Shown: positions 59,279 to 64,000 of the stretch, in pieces
How the letters are laid out: every line of letters begins with the position of its first letter
Position numbering within the stretch: the stretch's first letter is position 1
Origin: CAYNHT01 sp964397485
Lineage (GTDB): Bacteria > Bacillota_I > Bacilli_A > RF39 > UBA660
Length of the DNA: 64,000 nucleotides
Reading direction: 5' to 3'
NCBI GenBank assembly: GCA_964397485.1
Contig: CAYNHT010000003.1
Span: 124,001-188,000 of the forward strand
Notes under the pieces: generated by a model
Told to the model about the DNA's origin: nothing
The model's input: only the letters and a program-made list of their open reading frames with translations
The model's database searches: none
Program-made: the position numbers and the translations under genes

Positions 59279-61678
59279 ATGTATAATTTTAAAGAAATAG
59301 AAAAGAAATGGCAAGATTATTGGAATAAAAATAATACTTTTATGGCGAGTAATAAAAGCAAAAAAGACAAATATTATATCTTAGTTGAATTTCCTTATCC
59401 GTCTGGATCAGGACTACATGTTGGACACGTACGTAGTTATACAGCATTAGATGTTTTGGCTCGAAAAAAAAGGATGGAAGGATATAATGTCTTATTCCCA
59501 ATGGGATGGGATGCTTTTGGTTCTCCAGCTGAACAATATGCTATAAAAAATCAAATTCATCCTAAGGATGCTGTTAAAGAAAATATTAAAACATTCAAAT
59601 CTCAAATACAATCTCTAGGGATATCATACGATTGGAGTCGTGAATTTTCAACAACTGATGAAAATTATTATAAATGGACGCAATGGCAATTTTTAAAATT
59701 TTATGAGCACGGATTAGCATATAAAGATAAAAAACCAATTAACTGGTGTCCTACTTGTAAAGTTGGATTATCAAATGAAGATTCAGCAGGTGGAGTCTGT
59801 GAAAGATGTAACACTAAGGTTGTTCAAAAAGAAAAAGAACAATGGATGCTTAAGATGAGTGATTACGCCGATCAACTATTAGATGGTTTAAATGACAATC
59901 ATTTTCAAGATAAAATAAAAACTGCACAAATTAATTGGATTGGTAAAAGTACAGGTGCAGTTGTTGATTTTAAAATTGAAAATACAGATGAAAAATTAAC
60001 TGTTTTCACAACAAGACCTGATACTCTATATGGAGTAACATTCATGGTAGTTGCTCCAGAGCATCCGCTTATTGATAAATTAAAAGACAAAATAACTAAT
60101 ATAGATGAAATAAAAGCTTATCAAGATGAAGCGAAAAGTAAAAGTGAATTTGAACGTTCAGAATTATCAAAAGAAAAAACAGGGGTTAAATTAGAAGGTA
60201 TATTTGCTGTTAATCCCGTTAATTCTGAAAAAATTCAAATTTGGACTGGTGATTACGTAATGATGAATTATGGAACAGGTGCAATAATGGCGGTTCCAGC
60301 TCATGACGAAAGAGATTATGATTTTGCTAAAAAATTTAATATACCTATTATTGAAGTTATAAAAGGCGGAGACATTTCAAAAGAAGCATATACTGGTGAC
60401 GGAATTATGATTAATTCAGATATTTTAAACGGTATTGATAATAAAAAAGAATCAATTGAAAAAATAATTAACTATCTTGAACAAAATAATATAGGTACAA
60501 GAAAGACAAATTATCGTTTACAAGATTGGGTTTTCTCACGTCAAAGATTTTGGGGTGAACCAATTCCAATGATATATTGTAATGATTGTGGTTGGGTACC
60601 AGTTGATGAAAGCGAACTGCCTGTAACCTTACCGGATGTTGCTCAATATGAGCCAACAGACAATGGTGAAAGTCCCCTTGCTACTATCGATGAGTGGTGT
60701 AATGTAAAGTGTCCTAAATGTGGTAAAATGGCTCGCCGTGAAACCGATACAATGCCAAACTGGGCAGGTTCTTCATGGTACTGGTTAAGATATATGGATC
60801 CTACTAATGAAAATGAGTTTGTATCACAAGATGCCTTAAAATACTGGGGAAAAGTCGACTGGTATAATGGTGGAATGGAACATGCTACTAGACATTTATT
60901 ATATGCACGTTTTTGGAATCAATTTTTGTATAACATAGGTCTAGTTCCAAATAAAGAACCATTTGAAATAAGAACAGCTCACGGTATGATTTTAGGTGAC
61001 AACGGTGAGAAAATGAGTAAAAGTAAAGGCAACGTTGTTAACCCGAATGATATTGTTGATGAAATGGGAGCTGATGCTTTAAGAACATATGAAATGTTTA
61101 TAGGCGATTATGAAAAAGAAGCAGCATGGAACACAAATGGTTTAAAAGGTTGTAAAAGATTTTTGGATCGTGTATGGAGATTACAAGAGAAGATTTCTAA
61201 TAACGAAGGATATTCTAACGAAGTATTAATTCATAAAACAATAAAAAAAGTATCGAGTGATATTGAAAATATGAAATATAATACAGCGGTATCGGCATTA
61301 ATGATTATGGTTAATGAATTAGAAGCTATGGAAAGTATTTCAAAAGATGATATGTATATATTATTACTGCTTTTAAGTCCAATTGCGCCACATATTTCTG
61401 AGGAGATAAATAGAATAAATAATTTAGGAAAACCACTATGCGAAACAAATTGGCCTTTATATGATGAGTCAAAAACAATAGATGATAATTATGAAATGAT
61501 TGTCCAAGTAAACGGAAAAGTTAGAGGGAAAATAACTGTATCCATTGATACTAGTAAAGAAGAAATGGAAAAATTATCAAAGGAAATAGACAATGTAAAA
61601 AAACATATTGAAGGAAAAGAAATTATTAAAATAGTTACAGTTCCTAAAAAGTTAGTAAACATTGTTGTTAAAATGTAA
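59279..61678 (+). CDS. leuS: Leucyl-tRNA synthetase
   Basis: Class I synthetase of 799 residues. The HIGH box lies in PYPSGSGLHVGHVRSY and KMSKS in GEKMSKSKGNVVNP. A CP1 editing domain (about 220-400: TVFTTRPDTLYGVTF, YGTGAIMAVPAHDERD) is complete, so mischarged tRNA can be hydrolysed. Two CxxC zinc-like pairs are present (CPTC/CERC and CPKC region). ATG 59279 follows AAGAAGTG; the upstream GTG is part of that site. It is regulated by the leucine T-box. Confidence 0.97.
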   Translation: MYNFKEIEKKWQDYWNKNNTFMASNKSKKDKYYILVEFPYPSGSGLHVGHVRSYTALDVLARKKRMEGYNVLFPMGWDAFGSPAEQYAIKNQIHPKDAVKENIKTFKSQIQSLGISYDWSREFSTTDENYYKWTQWQFLKFYEHGLAYKDKKPINWCPTCKVGLSNEDSAGGVCERCNTKVVQKEKEQWMLKMSDYADQLLDGLNDNHFQDKIKTAQINWIGKSTGAVVDFKIENTDEKLTVFTTRPDTLYGVTFMVVAPEHPLIDKLKDKITNIDEIKAYQDEAKSKSEFERSELSKEKTGVKLEGIFAVNPVNSEKIQIWTGDYVMMNYGTGAIMAVPAHDERDYDFAKKFNIPIIEVIKGGDISKEAYTGDGIMINSDILNGIDNKKESIEKIINYLEQNNIGTRKTNYRLQDWVFSRQRFWGEPIPMIYCNDCGWVPVDESELPVTLPDVAQYEPTDNGESPLATIDEWCNVKCPKCGKMARRETDTMPNWAGSSWYWLRYMDPTNENEFVSQDALKYWGKVDWYNGGMEHATRHLLYARFWNQFLYNIGLVPNKEPFEIRTAHGMILGDNGEKMSKSKGNVVNPNDIVDEMGADALRTYEMFIGDYEKEAAWNTNGLKGCKRFLDRVWRLQEKISNNEGYSNEVLIHKTIKKVSSDIENMKYNTAVSALMIMVNELEAMESISKDDMYILLLLLSPIAPHISEEINRINNLGKPLCETNWPLYDESKTIDDNYEMIVQVNGKVRGKITVSIDTSKEEMEKLSKEIDNVKKHIEGKEIIKIVTVPKKLVNIVVKM

Positions 61679-61681
61679 TAT

Positions 61682-62311
61682 ATGAGTATTGATTTATATA
61701 TGTATGAAAATGAACTTTATGCTAATGGAATAAAATTTATTGGTGGCGTAGATGAAGTTGGACGTGGACCGCTAATTGGTCCAGTTGTATCTGCTTGTGT
61801 CGTGTTACCAAGTGAATTTAAATTAGAAGGTCTTAATGATTCCAAAAAATTAACTGAAAAAAAGCGTGATCAATTTTATCATTATATTATTGAAAACTGT
61901 TTATGTTATGCTGTTGGTATAGTTAGTCCTGAAGAAATAGATGAGATAAATATTTACCAAGCTAGTAAAAAAGCAATGATTTTAGCTATAAAAGAAGTTC
62001 AAAAAAAAATTAATTTACAACATGTACTAGTTGATGCTATGCCATTGGAACTTGATATTCCGTCGACTTCTATTATAAAAGGTGATGCCAAAAGTATAAC
62101 TATAGCTGCTGCTAGTGTTATTGCCAAAGTTACAAGAGATAGATTAATGTATGAGTTAGATGAAAAATATCCTAATTATGGATTTGGTAAACATAAAGGA
62201 TATCCAACGAAACAACATTTATCAGCAATTAAAGAATTTGGACTTATAGACGGATATAGGAAAAGTTATGGTCCCGTAAAGGAGATAATAGATGAATATC
62301 AAAATAGTTAA
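61682..62311 (+). CDS. rnhB: Ribonuclease HII
   Basis: Removes RNA primers and misincorporated ribonucleotides from DNA. The 209 residues show GGVDEVGRGPLIGPVV (catalytic Asp-Glu), LNDSKKLTEKKR, VLVDAMPLE, KGDAKSITIAAASVIAKVTRD and YPNYGFGKHKGYPTKQH. The start lies 3 bases after leuS without a clear ribosome site, suggesting coupled translation. Its 3' end overlaps the next gene by 20 bases. Confidence 0.96.
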   Translation: MSIDLYMYENELYANGIKFIGGVDEVGRGPLIGPVVSACVVLPSEFKLEGLNDSKKLTEKKRDQFYHYIIENCLCYAVGIVSPEEIDEINIYQASKKAMILAIKEVQKKINLQHVLVDAMPLELDIPSTSIIKGDAKSITIAAASVIAKVTRDRLMYELDEKYPNYGFGKHKGYPTKQHLSAIKEFGLIDGYRKSYGPVKEIIDEYQNS

Positions 62312-62819
62312 AGTAGGTAGTTTAGAAACAAATTGTTATATTTTAACAAAAGAAAATAATTGCTTAATTATTGACCCTGGTGCTGATTATGAAAAAATTA
62401 AAAATCATTTAAAAAATTATAATGTTAGTGCAATTTTAATCACTCATAATCATTTTGATCATATTGGTGCTTTAAATGAAATAAAAAACAACTATAATGT
62501 TCCTGTTTATGATAAAAATAATTTAGAAGAAAAAAATTATAAAATAGACAATTTTGATTTTGATGTTATTTATACTAAAGGTCACACTGAAGATTCAATA
62601 ACTTTCTATTTTAAGAATGATAAAGTAATGTTTACTGGGGATTTCTTATTTAGAAATACAATCGGAAGAACAGATTTACCAACAGGTGACTATAATGAAA
62701 TGATGTCAAGTCTAGGAAAAATAAAAAAATATGATTCTAGTATAATAATATACCCAGGTCATGGTGAGGAAAGCACACTAGAATATGAATTTAAATATAA
62801 CAATTATCTAAATAATTGA
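62292..62819 (+). CDS. MBL-fold metallohydrolase, glyoxalase II-like (YqgX type)
   Basis: A 175-residue metallo-beta-lactamase-fold hydrolase. The metal motif ITHNHFDHIGAL (HxHxDH), TKGHTEDSI, MFTGDFLFRNTIGRTDL and YPGHGEES are intact. The pattern is that of the short hydroxyacylglutathione-hydrolase-like family (YqgX); substrate in an organism without known glutathione is uncertain. AAAGGAGATAATAG precedes the ATG, which lies inside rnhB. Confidence 0.87.
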   Translation: MNIKIVKVGSLETNCYILTKENNCLIIDPGADYEKIKNHLKNYNVSAILITHNHFDHIGALNEIKNNYNVPVYDKNNLEEKNYKIDNFDFDVIYTKGHTEDSITFYFKNDKVMFTGDFLFRNTIGRTDLPTGDYNEMMSSLGKIKKYDSSIIIYPGHGEESTLEYEFKYNNYLNN

Positions 62820-62827
62820 ATGAGGGT

Positions 62828-62860
62828 AAAAGAAGATGATAAATAGTCACCTTCTTTTCT
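62828..62860 (+). terminator. Terminator of the leuS operon
   Basis: AAAAGAAG (62828-62835) and CTTCTTTT (62851-62858), with further partial pairing inside, then CTTTTTGG. Confidence 0.65.
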
Positions 62861-62883
62861 TTTTGGTTGCAAGCCTTTTTTTA

Positions 62884-62912
62884 TTGACTACAAAGATAGA
62901 CAATGTTATAAT
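62884..62912 (+). promoter_or_regulatory. Promoter of prepilin 8
   Basis: TTGACT (62884-62889), a 17-base spacer, TATAAT (62907-62912). Confidence 0.8.
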
Positions 62913-62937
62913 TTTTATGAGAGTAGGAGAGATAGTT

Positions 62938-64000
62938 ATGAGAACAAAAAAAGGATTTACAATGATAGAATTACTAGCTGTAATTGTTATAATAGCAATC
63001 ATCGCAATTATAATTGCTCCTAGCATTTTGCATATCATAGATGAAGCAAAAAAAGGAGTTATGGAGAGAAATGCTGAGTTAATGGCACATGCGGCAACAT
63101 TTTATACTTTTAATAACATGGAGGATTTGCCAAAAGAAGGTCAAAATCAATATATATTTCTTAGTCAATTATATGACGCTGGATATATGAAGAAAATATA
63201 CAATTCATATGATCCTAGAGAGGAATGTTCAGGTTTTGTAAGAGTATCAAAGAAAAACGGGGAATTTGAGTACACACCTTATTTAGATTGTGGAGGAAAT
63301 CAACAATTAGAAGTAAGTTCATCATATATCAGATATGGTGGTATCTATAATGATACTTTTACCGAAATGAAGGCAACAACCGATGGAGGGTTTATAGTAG
63401 TTGGGCATAGTAATTCGCCAAAGTATAGTCGCCTTACACAAAAAAATGCTGATACTATAGATAATGATGCTTTAATCGTTAAATATTCTTCTGAAGGAAA
63501 AATAGAGCATGAAAAAAATTTCGGTGGGGACAATGATGATTTTTTCAATAATGTAATCGAGGTAGCAGATGGGTATATAGCAGTTGGGTTTTCAATTTCA
63601 TCTGATAATGATCTTTCAAATAGAAGCAAATATGATACTTATGGAATGAGTCAAGCCCAAATAGATAATTTGGAAAGTAACATTGGATCTTTTCAATTTT
63701 TACTAGTCAAGTACGATAAAAATTTAAATGTCGTAGATTTTAGAAAATATTATACAACCAATGCATGGTCAAATGGGATAAATGATATAAAGGAAAAAGA
63801 TGGTAATTTTTATATAGTAGGATCATCTGATTCTCAAAGAGCGCTAATTATGAAATTAGATTCTAATCTCAATATGATTGATAAAAGTGATGCTATATTT
63901 GATAGAAACACACATGCCTATAGGATTCATTTTAATCAAGAAGGGAATGTTGTTTTAGGTGGTTACAGATACAGTGACGGGACTGTATTATTTGAAGATA
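62938..64000 (+). CDS. Prepilin 8 with propeller-like repeat region, cut by the window end
   Basis: The frame is open to the last base, so the C-terminus is missing; 354 codons are visible. MRTKKG precedes FTMIE and a helix of Ile/Val/Ala. The pilin part ends in the same Cys pair layout as prepilins 4 and 5 (EECSGFVRV and YLDCGGN). It then enters repeats with strands such as GGFIVVGHSNS, DALIVKYSSEGKI, FGGDNDDFFNNVIEVADGYIAVGFS, FLLVKYDKNLNVV and NFYIVGSSDS, which look like blades of a beta-propeller found in bacterial surface proteins (GG.gdD....v....dGgyiavG). AGTAGGAGAGATAG precedes the ATG. Confidence 0.8.
   Translation, partial: MRTKKGFTMIELLAVIVIIAIIAIIIAPSILHIIDEAKKGVMERNAELMAHAATFYTFNNMEDLPKEGQNQYIFLSQLYDAGYMKKIYNSYDPREECSGFVRVSKKNGEFEYTPYLDCGGNQQLEVSSSYIRYGGIYNDTFTEMKATTDGGFIVVGHSNSPKYSRLTQKNADTIDNDALIVKYSSEGKIEHEKNFGGDNDDFFNNVIEVADGYIAVGFSISSDNDLSNRSKYDTYGMSQAQIDNLESNIGSFQFLLVKYDKNLNVVDFRKYYTTNAWSNGINDIKEKDGNFYIVGSSDSQRALIMKLDSNLNMIDKSDAIFDRNTHAYRIHFNQEGNVVLGGYRYSDGTVLFED

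Noticed and set aside
1..64000. Alternative genetic code (UGA as Trp) as in mycoplasmas
   Set aside because: UGA ends genes such as the SGNH hydrolase and murE copy 2, and Trp is encoded by UGG throughout.
1..64000. CRISPR arrays, insertion sequences, prophage or integrase genes
   Set aside because: No regularly spaced repeats, transposase, integrase or phage structural genes were found on either strand.

Overview
The window reads as a chromosomal stretch of a very AT-rich, low-GC Gram-positive bacterium (Bacillota, Bacilli or a Mollicutes-related lineage). Evidence for this is the standard code with UGA as a stop, strong Shine-Dalgarno sites, T-box leaders, a CIRCE operator, spore genes (gpr, spoIIP), a meso-DAP-type MurE, and local gene orders shared with Bacillus: rpsT/gpr/spoIIP/yqxA, tmcAL-yceD-rpmF, nfo/DUF2624/sodA/pbpA/rpmG and infC-rpmI-rplT. 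No tRNA, rRNA, insertion sequence, prophage or CRISPR array was seen.

Layout: 1-1.5 kb, end of an ABC export system; 1.6-3.5 kb, a small membrane protein and a prepilin gene broken by an in-frame stop; 3.6-13.2 kb, housekeeping genes (polA, CDF transporter, Ser T-box with a dUTPase-like gene and serS, murI, SGNH hydrolase, mutM, pyruvate kinase); 13.2-15.8 kb, tmcAL (minus strand), a hypothetical gene, yceD, rpmF; 15.8-17.5 kb, prepilin 2; 17.5-26.4 kb, cls, rodA, an EIIB-like protein, an orphan histidine kinase, a transglutaminase-like protein, rpsT, gpr-spoIIP-yqxA; 26.5-29.4 kb, prepilin 3; 29.4-39.4 kb, nfo, sodA, class B PBP, rpmG, efp, infC-rpmI-rplT, a HAD protein, Fic, clpB; 39.5-42.6 kb, prepilins 4 and 5; 42.7-46.5 kb, two tandem murE paralogues and mraY; 46.5-51.1 kb, an accessory cassette (secreted two-cysteine protein, three membrane proteins, ABC ATPase, anchored exoprotein); 51.3-54.7 kb, prepilins 6 and 7; 54.8-62.8 kb, a second pyruvate kinase, a GH31 glycosidase, Leu T-box with a small membrane protein and leuS, rnhB, an MBL-fold hydrolase; 62.9 kb to the edge, prepilin 8, cut by the window end.

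The outstanding feature is a dispersed family of eight type IV prepilin-like genes. Each carries a class III signal (G|FT.xE followed by a hydrophobic helix) joined to a large extracellular module: an FGE/C-type-lectin-like domain (1, 2, 3, 6, 7), a jelly-roll plus LamG-like domain (4, 5), or a propeller-like repeat region (8). Seven of the eight have a promoter that can be read, and most end in a hairpin terminator. They sit between conserved housekeeping blocks, and no pilus assembly gene is in the window. They look like an expanded set of interchangeable surface-binding pilins. Prepilins 6 and 7 share blocks of identical DNA separated by diverged DNA, which points to recent duplication with recombination or gene conversion.
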